Of a stretch of 14,375 nt of DNA, positions 7,269 to 14,051 are shown one piece after another. Position 1 is the stretch's first letter. Every line of letters begins with the position of its first letter. The stretch lies in the NCBI GenBank assembly GCA_014728765.1, contig WJLA01000033.1, positions 1-14,375 of the forward strand, in the 5' to 3' direction. A program made the translations under genes and the position numbers. The notes under the pieces were generated by a model. That model did no database searches, had not been told where the DNA came from, and worked only from the letters and a program-made list of their open reading frames with translations. The DNA is from Candidatus Peregrinibacteria bacterium. Its GTDB lineage: Bacteria > Patescibacteriota > Gracilibacteria > UBA1369.

Positions 7269-7330
7269 TATTCATGTTAAATCAACTACATATTATCATA
7301 AAGGCTAAATTAATGAAGTTAAAAAAAGGT
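7269..7330. promoter_or_regulatory. Divergent promoter region between rlmH and the rlmD-type gene
   Basis: Only 44 bases separate the two start codons, so the promoters must overlap each other or the genes. Leftward, TTAACT, 16 bases and TATGAT (7300-7295) is a plausible weak promoter for rlmH, although its -35 lies inside the start of the other gene. Rightward, TATTAT (7291-7296) could be a -10 element for the rlmD-type gene, but no good -35 precedes it. The two -10 candidates overlap, so the two transcripts may compete. Confidence 0.35.
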
Positions 7331-8743
7331 GACAAACTGCAAGTGACTATTCAAAATTTGGCATTTGGTGGTGCGGGAGTGGCACATCATCAAACTGATC
7401 AAGGTAATTTTGTTATTTTCGTTGATGGCGTTGCTCCCGGTGAAAAAGTGGAAATAGTGATAAATCATATAAAAAAGAGGCTTGCCAAAGGCTATGTAAC
7501 AAAATATATCGAATATTCAAAATTGCGTATAAAACCAAAGTGTCCGCATTTTGGAAGTGATATAAATGATCAAGGAGAAATTATCGATGCATTTGATAAA
7601 AGCAGAAATTGTGGAGGATGCAGTTGGCAATTCTTAAGCTATTCGGATCAAATTAAAATTAAAGAAAAAATTGTTAAAGAATCTTTAAATCGGATTGGAG
7701 GTATAAGTGAAAATGATTTGGAATTAATAATGCGTCCGATTGTGGGAATGGAAACTCCGTGGTTTTACAGAAATAAAATGGAGTTTAGCTTTGAATATGA
7801 TAAATCGGGAATTCTTAATTTGGGTCTACATTTGAAAGGAAGACATCATGATGTTTCAAAAATTGAACAATGTTTTCTTTTTAACGATTGGATAGGTGAT
7901 TTTTTGGTCAAATGCCGTGATTTTTTTCCAAATATTAAGTTTGACGGAACATGGAAAACATTAACGGTCAGAGAAGGTCAAAACACAGGCGAAATTTTAA
8001 TCAATTTAGCTGTTGAGAATGGTAACATTGATTTTGAAGAAGAATTGATTGATTTTATTTTGAAATCAATGAAGGGAAAGAACCTAAAGTCACTATATTT
8101 AACTCAAATTCACAATAAAAAAGGGACCAGAAAAAAAATTGAAGAAAAGATATTATGGGGAAAAGCGGAATTTCAGGAAAAACTATTTCTGGAAGATGGC
8201 AGAAGTTTTATTTTTAACGTCACCTCACAAGCTTTTTTGCAACCAAACACAAAACAATCAGGAAAACTATACAGTTTAATCAATCAAATTGCCGATTTGA
8301 AAGGGGATGAAAAAATATTCGATTTATATTGCGGTACAGGAACAATTGGCCTAACCTTGGCAGAAAGTGCGGCAAAGGTTATCGGTATTGAGCTAAATGA
8401 AAGCGCAATAGAAAGTGCCAAAAAGAATGCGATACTTAATTCTGTTGATAATATCAGCTTTATTTGCGGTAATGTTACTGAAGTTTTAAATGAAAATGTT
8501 GGAGAAGCTGATTTGGTTGTTGTTGATCCACCCAGGGCAGGCTTAAATGAAAAAGTTATAAAAACAATAATAGAAAGCAATAGCCCAAAATTAATTTATG
8601 TTTCATGTAATCCAACCACTTTGGCAAGAGATATCAAGCTATTAACCGAAGGAGGATTTAAACTTGAAATTGTTAGGCCCATTGATCAATTCTGCCAAAC
8701 TTATCACATTGAAACAGTAAGTTTATTAAAAAAAATTGACTAA
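7313..8743 (+). CDS. rlmD: 23S rRNA (uracil-5-)-methyltransferase, RlmD/RumA type
   Basis: This SAM-dependent enzyme makes 5-methyluridine in 23S rRNA. All parts of the family are present in the 476 residues. An N-terminal TRAM domain (about 1-65) is followed by iron-sulfur cysteines Cys77 (KCPHF), Cys100 and Cys103 (NCGGCSWQ) and Cys187 (EQCFLF). The SAM site is FDLYCGTGTIGL (336-347) with Glu360 in IGIELN. The catalytic block is VVDPPRAG (403-410), then Cys432 in YVSCNPTTLARD (429-440), then Glu467 in HIETV. An in-frame ATG at 7274 would add 13 residues, but the ATG at 7313 is preferred because AAAGG sits 8 bases upstream and MKLKKGDKLQVTIQNLAFGG is a normal TRAM start. RlmD (U1939), RlmC (U747) and the dual RlmCD of Gram-positives look alike, so the target base is not certain. 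The iron-sulfur cluster implies a need for cluster assembly or import. Confidence 0.92.
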   Translation: MKLKKGDKLQVTIQNLAFGGAGVAHHQTDQGNFVIFVDGVAPGEKVEIVINHIKKRLAKGYVTKYIEYSKLRIKPKCPHFGSDINDQGEIIDAFDKSRNCGGCSWQFLSYSDQIKIKEKIVKESLNRIGGISENDLELIMRPIVGMETPWFYRNKMEFSFEYDKSGILNLGLHLKGRHHDVSKIEQCFLFNDWIGDFLVKCRDFFPNIKFDGTWKTLTVREGQNTGEILINLAVENGNIDFEEELIDFILKSMKGKNLKSLYLTQIHNKKGTRKKIEEKILWGKAEFQEKLFLEDGRSFIFNVTSQAFLQPNTKQSGKLYSLINQIADLKGDEKIFDLYCGTGTIGLTLAESAAKVIGIELNESAIESAKKNAILNSVDNISFICGNVTEVLNENVGEADLVVVDPPRAGLNEKVIKTIIESNSPKLIYVSCNPTTLARDIKLLTEGGFKLEIVRPIDQFCQTYHIETVSLLKKID

Positions 8744-8760
8744 TAATTTTCCGGAGTAGT

Positions 8761-8784
8761 AGGATTATATCCTGTCAGGATTTT
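8761..8784 (+). promoter_or_regulatory. Three alternating 5-mers, attenuator-like
   Basis: In the leader between rlmD and the small gene, AGGAT (8761-8765), ATCCT (8769-8773) and AGGAT (8777-8781) are spaced by three bases each and followed by TTT. The middle element can pair with either neighbour: pairing with the first is antiterminator-like, pairing with the second gives a short hairpin before T residues. The stems are only five base pairs, so this may be chance. Confidence 0.25.
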
Positions 8785-8832
8785 GTCATGGAATATCTGC
8801 CAGGGTCGATTCGCTTGACTAAAGTGAAGTTG

Positions 8833-8841
8833 AAAGGAGGG
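8833..8841 (+). promoter_or_regulatory. Strong ribosome binding site fixing the start of the small gene
   Basis: AAAGGAGGG is close to the full anti-Shine-Dalgarno complement and ends 3-4 bases before the ATG at 8845. It is the only strong Shine-Dalgarno sequence in this window. It favours 8845 over the upstream in-frame ATG at 8788, whose upstream bases show no such site. Confidence 0.8.
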
Positions 8842-8844
8842 TGT

Positions 8845-9084
8845 ATGAAGCTTGGAGATGTTGATACCCGAAAAAGCTATGTTCTCCGATGGAGCGACAG
8901 AAAAAAAAGCTGGAAGCTTAAGGGAGTTTTGATAGGGTTTCTTCCACTATCAAATGAGATGGATAGTGGCGTCACCGTTCAAACCAAGAAAGGGAAGAAA
9001 ATATTTAAGCTTAACAGCAAGACCCAAATAGTATTCGGCGATCATGTAAAAAGGTTTTTTGATAAGCTTGAGGAGGAAAGATAG
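8845..9084 (+). CDS. Small basic protein, family not recognised
   Basis: This encodes 79 residues, very Lys/Arg-rich, with alternating hydrophobic stretches (SYVLRW, GVLIGFLPL, GVTVQTKKGKKIFKL, TQIVF) that suggest a small beta-barrel or SH3-like fold. A short charged C-terminal helix follows (DHVKRFFDKLEEER). There is no signal peptide, membrane segment or cysteine. A nucleic-acid-binding role would fit the charge, but I see no named motif and do not assign one. By hand count the frame has 95 G/C in 240 bases (about 40%), against 20 in 60 for the last part of rlmD. Leucine is often CTT, and AAGCTT occurs four times. It has the best Shine-Dalgarno site and a strong terminator. The frame continues upstream to an ATG at 8788 (98 residues), which is less likely. 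The gene may be a later arrival between rlmD and the CCA gene. Confidence 0.75.
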   Translation: MKLGDVDTRKSYVLRWSDRKKSWKLKGVLIGFLPLSNEMDSGVTVQTKKGKKIFKLNSKTQIVFGDHVKRFFDKLEEER

Positions 9085-9135
9085 CGACTAAAGAGCTTAG
9101 ACTATCACATCTGAGAAAACCCGGATTTCAACCCT

Positions 9136-9171
9136 GCGGCGCTCAACGCAAAGAGTGCCGCTTGTTATTTT
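9136..9171 (+). terminator. Rho-independent terminator after the small gene
   Basis: GCGGCGCTC (9136-9144) pairs with GAGTGCCGC (9153-9161) over nine base pairs, including one G-U pair, around an eight-base loop, followed by TTGTTATTTT. It ends transcription of the rlmD/small-gene unit. The T tract touches the stop codon of the convergent CCA gene (9170). On the minus strand no T run follows the stem, so it is mainly one-way. Confidence 0.85.
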
Positions 9172-10480
9172 AAAAATTTGATTTTAGCCATATTATTGCT
9201 TGCTTCTTTGTTTTGATTTTTCTTTCAATTTGCAGTTCAACAAGTTTTGCTTTTATTTCGGTTATTTTTTGACTGGGTTCAATGTTTAATATTTTCATAA
9301 TTTCATGACCATCAAGCAGTGGATCAGGTATGGACTTGTTTTTTCTAACAGCATTAAGATATAGTCTTTTGATTTTTTGATAGAGTGATAAGTCCGAAGG
9401 TACTGTTCCTTTGGCATCCGCTTCCATTAATTGTAATAAATTTGGAAATTCAGGATTTAAGAACCAATGCAATTGTCTTCCTTTGTTCATTTCAACCAAG
9501 GGTACCATCATCATATGATGTTCAACGCACCAACAAACATTATCAATAAATTTTTTACTAAAGGATAGTCGTTTGAGTATTCGTTTGGCTAGTCGGGCGG
9601 ATAATTGAGCGTGTGAATCAAACCTAATTCTTTCCTTTAGTTGAAAGGTTTCAGGCTTTCCAATGTCGTGAAATAGAGTAGCCCAGCGACTAGTCAATGA
9701 GGAGTTGGGTGGTAAGGCGTCAAGCGCTCTCATTGTATGCTCCCAAACATCTCCTTCTTGATGGTATTGATAGGGCTGGGGACACCCTCTCATTTTTTCC
9801 AGTTCCGGAATTATCAATTCCAAAAGTCCCAAATGACTCATGTCCTCAAATGACATTGATGGATTTGTTTGGTCGAGAATCATTTTATTCAATTCATCTC
9901 TGATACGCTCCATTGAGACTTTTTCTTTGATTAGTTTTGTGTGCTTTTTGATAGCTTGATAAGTGTCAGGATGATATTGAAAATCAAATTGATTTCTAAA
10001 TCTCACCGCTCTGATCAATCTTAAATGATCTTCCAAGATACGATCTTCAGGATTACCTATAAACCTGACCAGTTTAGCTTTCAGGTCTCTTTCACCTCTT
10101 ACAAAATCTATAACTTGATCTTTGACAGGGTCATAAAAAAGGCCGTTAATCGTAAAATCTCTACGCATCGCATCCATATGCGCATAAGAAAATTTGATAG
10201 CATCCGGTCGGCGACCATCTGAATATCCTGAATCTGACCTAAATGTTGCAATTTCATATTGATGATCATTTTCTATTACCAAAATGACACCGAATTTTTT
10301 ACCTATGGGTACGGTTTTATCAAAAATTGTCTCAATTTCATGGGGTAAAGCGCTGGTAGCAATATCAATATCTTTAGGTTTTATTCCAAGTAAAATATCT
10401 CGAACAGAACCACCTGCGAAATAAGCTTGGTGGCCTTTCTTTTTTAGTTTTTCAACAATAGATTTCGCTGTTATTTCCAT
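9170..10480 (-). CDS. cca: CCA-adding / poly(A) polymerase-family tRNA nucleotidyltransferase with HD domain
   Basis: A class II nucleotidyltransferase that builds or repairs the 3' CCA end of tRNAs in the cytoplasm. The polymerase head has FAGGSVRDILLG (21-32), the metal-binding Asp37/Asp39 in KPKDIDIATSA, and RRDFTINGLFYDP (106-118). IGNPEDRILEDHLRLIRAVR (141-160) is the conserved RNA/nucleotide block. An HD phosphohydrolase domain follows (about 240-380), with His248 in DVWEHTM and His271-Asp272 in FHDIGKPE. This fits the HD-containing CCA enzymes, where the HD domain can remove phosphate from tRNA ends. The 436 residues are normal for that group. The ATG at 10480 is the natural start, and no Shine-Dalgarno sequence is seen. 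It is divergent from tsaD with a 58-base gap and converges on the small gene. Poly(A) polymerase or A-adding activity alone cannot be excluded from sequence. Confidence 0.9.
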   Translation of the reverse strand: MEITAKSIVEKLKKKGHQAYFAGGSVRDILLGIKPKDIDIATSALPHEIETIFDKTVPIGKKFGVILVIENDHQYEIATFRSDSGYSDGRRPDAIKFSYAHMDAMRRDFTINGLFYDPVKDQVIDFVRGERDLKAKLVRFIGNPEDRILEDHLRLIRAVRFRNQFDFQYHPDTYQAIKKHTKLIKEKVSMERIRDELNKMILDQTNPSMSFEDMSHLGLLELIIPELEKMRGCPQPYQYHQEGDVWEHTMRALDALPPNSSLTSRWATLFHDIGKPETFQLKERIRFDSHAQLSARLAKRILKRLSFSKKFIDNVCWCVEHHMMMVPLVEMNKGRQLHWFLNPEFPNLLQLMEADAKGTVPSDLSLYQKIKRLYLNAVRKNKSIPDPLLDGHEIMKILNIEPSQKITEIKAKLVELQIERKIKTKKQAIIWLKSNF

Positions 10481-10485
10481 TCGGC

Positions 10486-10514
10486 TTTAAATTGATCAAG
10501 AACTATTGTATCAT
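10486..10514 (+). promoter_or_regulatory. Candidate tsaD promoter in the cca/tsaD divergent gap
   Basis: TTTAAA (10486-10491), a 17-base spacer and TATCAT (10509-10514) would start transcription near 10520, about 20 bases before the tsaD TTG codon. The -35 is a poor match and the -10 a good one. A partial dyad ATTGT-N6-ACAAT (10505-10520) overlaps the -10. On the other strand TACAAT (10511-10506) is a possible -10 for cca, so both genes may share control here. Confidence 0.4.
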
Positions 10515-10538
10515 GACAATCGCCTGTAAATAAATGCT

Positions 10539-11570
10539 TTGAAAATACTTGGTATTGAAACATCTTGCGATGAAACCGCGGTGGCAATTGTTGAGGATGG
10601 GGTTAATGTAATATCATCAGTAATTGCTTCTCAAATAGATCTACATGCAAAAACTGGAGGTGTTGTGCCTGAAGTTGCAGCTAGAGAACATGTGCTGAAA
10701 ATTATTCCTGTGATAGACGAAGCTTTGAAAAAGGGCAATCTTGATTTTCATGATATTGATGCGATAGCCGTAACTCAAGGACCAGGTCTTTTGAGCTCTT
10801 TGATCATTGGATACACCGCTGCTTTAACTCTGTCAAAATCTTTAAATCTGCCAATTATTCCGGTAAACCATATTGCAGGTCATATATATTCAAATTGGCT
10901 GGATTTGAATTCAATCGATGAAGTGGAGTATCCCGTGTTGGTTTTGACCGTTTCGGGAGGACATAATGACTTGGTGTTGCTGGAGTCACCTTTGGAATTC
11001 AAATTAATCGGCGAAACTTTGGATGACGCGGCCGGCGAAGCATTTGATAAGACCGCAAGAATTCTAGGCTTGGGTTATCCGGGTGGTCCCGCCATTTCAA
11101 AAGCCGCCGAAAATGGAAATCCTCATGCCTATGCTTTCCCTAGAGCTATGCTTAATAGCGGTGATTTCAATTTTAGCTTTTCCGGTCTAAAGACTGCTGT
11201 TTTGCAAACTGTGGAAAAATTTGAAAATAATTTAAATCAACAAAAAATAAATGACATTGCCGCGAGTTTTCAGGAATGCGTTTGCGAAATATTAATTGGC
11301 AAACTACGAAAAGCAACAGAAAAATATAATGTTAATGAAGTTCACTTGGCGGGAGGAGTTTCTGCAAATAGCAGGCTACGGGAAATGCTTCAAGAAAAAA
11401 TGCCAAATAAAAAATTCAGATATACCAATAAACTATCATATTGCACGGATAATGCCGCAATGATTGCAGGAGTGGCTTATCAATACCATATGAAAAATCC
11501 GGATTCATATTCAAAAAACACTGAAGCCAAGCCTGATCCGCAACTTGAACCCTATCAAAATCAAATATGA
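10539..11570 (+). CDS. tsaD: tRNA N6-threonylcarbamoyladenosine transferase TsaD
   Basis: TsaD, with TsaB and TsaE, transfers the threonylcarbamoyl group onto A37 of ANN-reading tRNAs in the cytoplasm. The ASKHA-fold motifs are all present in 343 residues: GIETSCDETAVA (5-16), the metal ligands His111 and His115 in NHIAGHIYSN, SGGHN (139-143), DDAAGEAFDK (162-171), AGGVSANSRLR (271-281) and Asp304 in CTDNAAMIAG. The reading frame begins with TTG at 10539. The only other in-frame codons before the upstream stop (TAA, 10527) are not usual starts, and TTG gives the exact family N-terminus MKILGIETSCDET. A tiny ATG-CTT-TGA frame (10534-10542) overlaps the TTG in another register. The last four bases (ATGA) overlap the flippase gene. 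TsaB and TsaE are not in this window. The C-terminal tail after about 320 is polar and probably flexible. Confidence 0.95.
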   Translation: MKILGIETSCDETAVAIVEDGVNVISSVIASQIDLHAKTGGVVPEVAAREHVLKIIPVIDEALKKGNLDFHDIDAIAVTQGPGLLSSLIIGYTAALTLSKSLNLPIIPVNHIAGHIYSNWLDLNSIDEVEYPVLVLTVSGGHNDLVLLESPLEFKLIGETLDDAAGEAFDKTARILGLGYPGGPAISKAAENGNPHAYAFPRAMLNSGDFNFSFSGLKTAVLQTVEKFENNLNQQKINDIAASFQECVCEILIGKLRKATEKYNVNEVHLAGGVSANSRLREMLQEKMPNKKFRYTNKLSYCTDNAAMIAGVAYQYHMKNPDSYSKNTEAKPDPQLEPYQNQI

Positions 11571-12601
11571 AGATAAAAAAAACATTTTGGTTTTTTTTGT
11601 TCTTGTTCATCGGACTGAGTCTGTTTATTCGTGAAATTTTTAACACAGGATTCGAGAACATATTTCAAGCACTGAAAGATTTTTCACTGCTAAAATTCTT
11701 GATTTTTGTTGCAATATCATTCGTAAATTTTTCACTTTTCAGTTGGAGATGGCAATTGGTTGTTAAGCAAATACACAAAGGAAAAAAAATTAAACCCACA
11801 GCATTTTTTATGGATAGAATGGCAGGGTATGCCGTAAGTTATGTAACTCCAATGGCCCAATTGGGTGGTGAACCATTAAGGCTAATGTTAATACAAGAGG
11901 AAGGTGTCTCAAGAAAGACTGCAATTAGCTCGACAATTATTGAGAAAGCTTTGGAATTATCAACTTTGATTTTATTCATTTCAGCCGGAATATTGATTAC
12001 TCTTATTGAACCTTGGTTACCTCTTGAAACAAAAATTCCATTGGCAATTGTGGGGGCAGTGATGCTTTTTGCAGTGATTTGGTTTTATGTCACTTCTTAT
12101 ACACAAATCGGATTTTTAAGTTCAATTTTCAATTTGTTCAAATTAAATAAATTCAAGCGCTTAAGAAAGTATTGCCATAAAATGAATAAATTTGAAAAAG
12201 AAATGAATGCTTTTTATCAAAATCATACCGGTACCATGAACCTTTTGATTCTAATCAGTCTAATAACTGTAGTATTTATTCTGATAGAGCATTTTTTGGT
12301 TGCTTATTTTCTTGGGGTCAAACTAACTTTTTTAGAAACTTTTTTGATATCCACTATTCCGTATATTGCTTATATGCTTCCTGTTCCTGCCGGTCTTGGA
12401 GCTTTGGAAAGCGGAGCGGCACTAATATTTTTGATATTGGGAGTTGAAATTAATGCTTTTGCTTTTATTTTTATAATTCGTCTCAGAGATTTTATTTTTG
12501 TTTCGATGGGATTAGTCAGAGGCTCGCAAAAAGCCTTTTCAATCATGAAAAAAGAATTTCAAGAAGATTTTAATTTGAAACATAATAGCAAATCAAATTG
12601 A
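11567..12601 (+). CDS. Flippase-like membrane protein (LPG synthase TM / UPF0104 family)
   Basis: A polytopic membrane protein of 344 residues with about seven to eight hydrophobic segments (roughly 7-26, 41-60, 85-97, 130-150, 157-176, 224-248, 258-275, 283-305). The family signatures are SYVTPMAQLGGEPLRLML (91-108), with its GGE-x-x-R core, and LPVPAGLGALESGA (271-284), the PxGxGxxE motif. This matches the lysylphosphatidylglycerol synthase transmembrane (PF03706) family, which includes MprF-type flippase domains and stand-alone proteins next to glycosyltransferases. There is no catalytic MprF domain, so lipid or lipid-linked sugar translocation is the likely but unproven role. Translation should be coupled to tsaD through the ATGA overlap. 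The basic C-terminal tail is cytoplasmic by the positive-inside rule. Confidence 0.87.
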   Translation: MKIKKTFWFFLFLFIGLSLFIREIFNTGFENIFQALKDFSLLKFLIFVAISFVNFSLFSWRWQLVVKQIHKGKKIKPTAFFMDRMAGYAVSYVTPMAQLGGEPLRLMLIQEEGVSRKTAISSTIIEKALELSTLILFISAGILITLIEPWLPLETKIPLAIVGAVMLFAVIWFYVTSYTQIGFLSSIFNLFKLNKFKRLRKYCHKMNKFEKEMNAFYQNHTGTMNLLILISLITVVFILIEHFLVAYFLGVKLTFLETFLISTIPYIAYMLPVPAGLGALESGAALIFLILGVEINAFAFIFIIRLRDFIFVSMGLVRGSQKAFSIMKKEFQEDFNLKHNSKSN

Positions 12602-12608
12602 TTTTGTT

Positions 12609-12636
12609 TTGATATTTTTAAAAAAAATACTAGTAT
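12609..12636 (+). promoter_or_regulatory. Candidate hisS promoter with adjoining palindrome
   Basis: TTGATA (12609-12614), a 16-base spacer and TAGTAT (12631-12636) form a weak promoter about 35 bases before the hisS ATG. A perfect 12-base palindrome AATACTAGTATT (12626-12637) covers the -10 and could bind a dimeric regulator. The 69-base gap is too short for a T-box leader. No terminator for the upstream gene is visible, so read-through from tsaD is possible. Confidence 0.35.
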
Positions 12637-12670
12637 TGTTGTATACAGAAAAAATTTAATCAAATAAAGT

Positions 12671-14047
12671 ATGTCTGAACAAGACGTCAAGAAGACTTCT
12701 GAAGAAGTTTTAATTTCAGCTAATGAAGAAAATGAAAAGAAGCCACCATTTCAAACCCCAAAAGGTGTGCATGATATTCTTCCGGAAAATCATGATTACC
12801 ATACTTATATCAAAAAAGTAGTAAGACATAGATCAAGACAAGCCGGTTTCAAGAGAATATCAACCCCAATTTTCGAATTTACCGAAGTTTTTAAAAGAAC
12901 GGTTGGTGAGGCGTCGGATATTGTTAACAAAGAAATGTATACTTTTCTTGATAGAAAGGGCAGAAGCTTAACTCTTCGTCCGGAAGGTACCGCTGGAGTT
13001 GTTAGAGCTTATATACAGAATAATATGAAAGACCTACCTCAGCCTGTCGAATTGTATTATTATTCGCCGTTTTTCAGATATGAAAAGCCACAGGCGGGAA
13101 GATACAGGCAATTTTGGCAATTCGGTTTTGAAATAATAGGAGAAAAAGATCCCGCACTTGATGCGCAATCAATTTTGATATCAAAAAAAATCTATGAGGA
13201 TTTGGGAATAATGGATTCACTTGATCTTCAATTAAATAATATCGGAGATGTTGAGTCCAGAATAAAATATGCCGAAGCTTTAAAAGATTATTACTACGGC
13301 AAGGAAAGATATTTAAGCGAAGATGATCTGATGAGACTGGAAAAAAATCCGATAAGGATATTGGATTCCAAAAATGAAGATACAATGATTTTAAATCAAT
13401 CCGCTCCCGGTTTTGAAGAATTTTTGTCAAAAGAAAGTATTGAATATCATAATGAAGTTAAGGAATATTTGGATGTACTAGGTGTGAAATATACCGAAAA
13501 CACAAAATTAGTAAGAGGACTGGATTATTATACTCAAACAGTTTACGAATTTTGGGATAAGAAAAGAGGTTCTCAAAATTCAGTTGGTGGAGGAGGAAGA
13601 TATGATGGCATGATTGAATTAATGGGAGGAGAGCCAACTCCAGCCACAGGCTTTGCGATGGGAGTGGAAAGAGTCATTGCTCAAATGAAGCGAATGAAAG
13701 TTAAAGTTCCGAAAAAAGACAATTTGCATGTTTTTGTGGCTCAGCTGGGGAAAGAAGCCAAAAAAAAATGTTTACCTTTGATTAATGAATTAAGAGATAA
13801 AGGTATCAAAACAATGGGGGCTTTGGGTAAAGGTGCTATCAAACATCAACTGAAATTGGCGGATAAGTTTAATGTTCCTTACACTATTTTAATCGGTTTG
13901 ACTGAGGTTAGAGAAAACACTGCAATCATCAGAGACATGCGAGTCGGTTCACAAACAACTGTAGCATTTGATAAAGTTGTTGATGAAATAGTAAAAAGAA
14001 TCGGAGAGGATAAGCTGGATTTTTATGACCCATCCCAACCTATCTAA
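12671..14047 (+). CDS. hisS: Histidyl-tRNA synthetase
   Basis: A class II aminoacyl-tRNA synthetase that charges tRNA-His in the cytoplasm, normally as a homodimer. The ATP/histidine site is complete: TLRPEGTAGVVRAYI (101-115), motif 2 FFRYEKPQAGRYRQF (134-148) with Arg136, the histidine-binding blocks LVRGLDYYTQTVYEFW (280-295) with Arg282 and GGGGRYDGMIELMGG (306-320), and motif 3 GFAMGVERV (327-335) with its Arg. The C-terminal anticodon-binding domain runs from about 350 to 445 (LHVFVAQLG, then KTMGALGKGAIKHQLKLA). An acidic/Lys-rich, probably disordered extension of about 25 residues precedes the usual FQTPKGVHDILP start, so 458 residues is long. No Shine-Dalgarno sequence is visible, and the ATG at 12671 is the first in frame. 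The next gene follows after 4 bases. Confidence 0.96.
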   Translation: MSEQDVKKTSEEVLISANEENEKKPPFQTPKGVHDILPENHDYHTYIKKVVRHRSRQAGFKRISTPIFEFTEVFKRTVGEASDIVNKEMYTFLDRKGRSLTLRPEGTAGVVRAYIQNNMKDLPQPVELYYYSPFFRYEKPQAGRYRQFWQFGFEIIGEKDPALDAQSILISKKIYEDLGIMDSLDLQLNNIGDVESRIKYAEALKDYYYGKERYLSEDDLMRLEKNPIRILDSKNEDTMILNQSAPGFEEFLSKESIEYHNEVKEYLDVLGVKYTENTKLVRGLDYYTQTVYEFWDKKRGSQNSVGGGGRYDGMIELMGGEPTPATGFAMGVERVIAQMKRMKVKVPKKDNLHVFVAQLGKEAKKKCLPLINELRDKGIKTMGALGKGAIKHQLKLADKFNVPYTILIGLTEVRENTAIIRDMRVGSQTTVAFDKVVDEIVKRIGEDKLDFYDPSQPI

Positions 14048-14051
14048 AGAA

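Noticed and set aside
7274..7312. Longer N-terminus for the rlmD-type protein (ATG at 7274)
   Set aside because: It precedes the normal TRAM domain start with unrelated residues, while the ATG at 7313 has AAAGG at a good distance.
13074..13430. Minus-strand frame of 118 codons inside hisS
   Set aside because: It is antisense to HisRS motif 2 and the following insertion; its composition mirrors the real gene.
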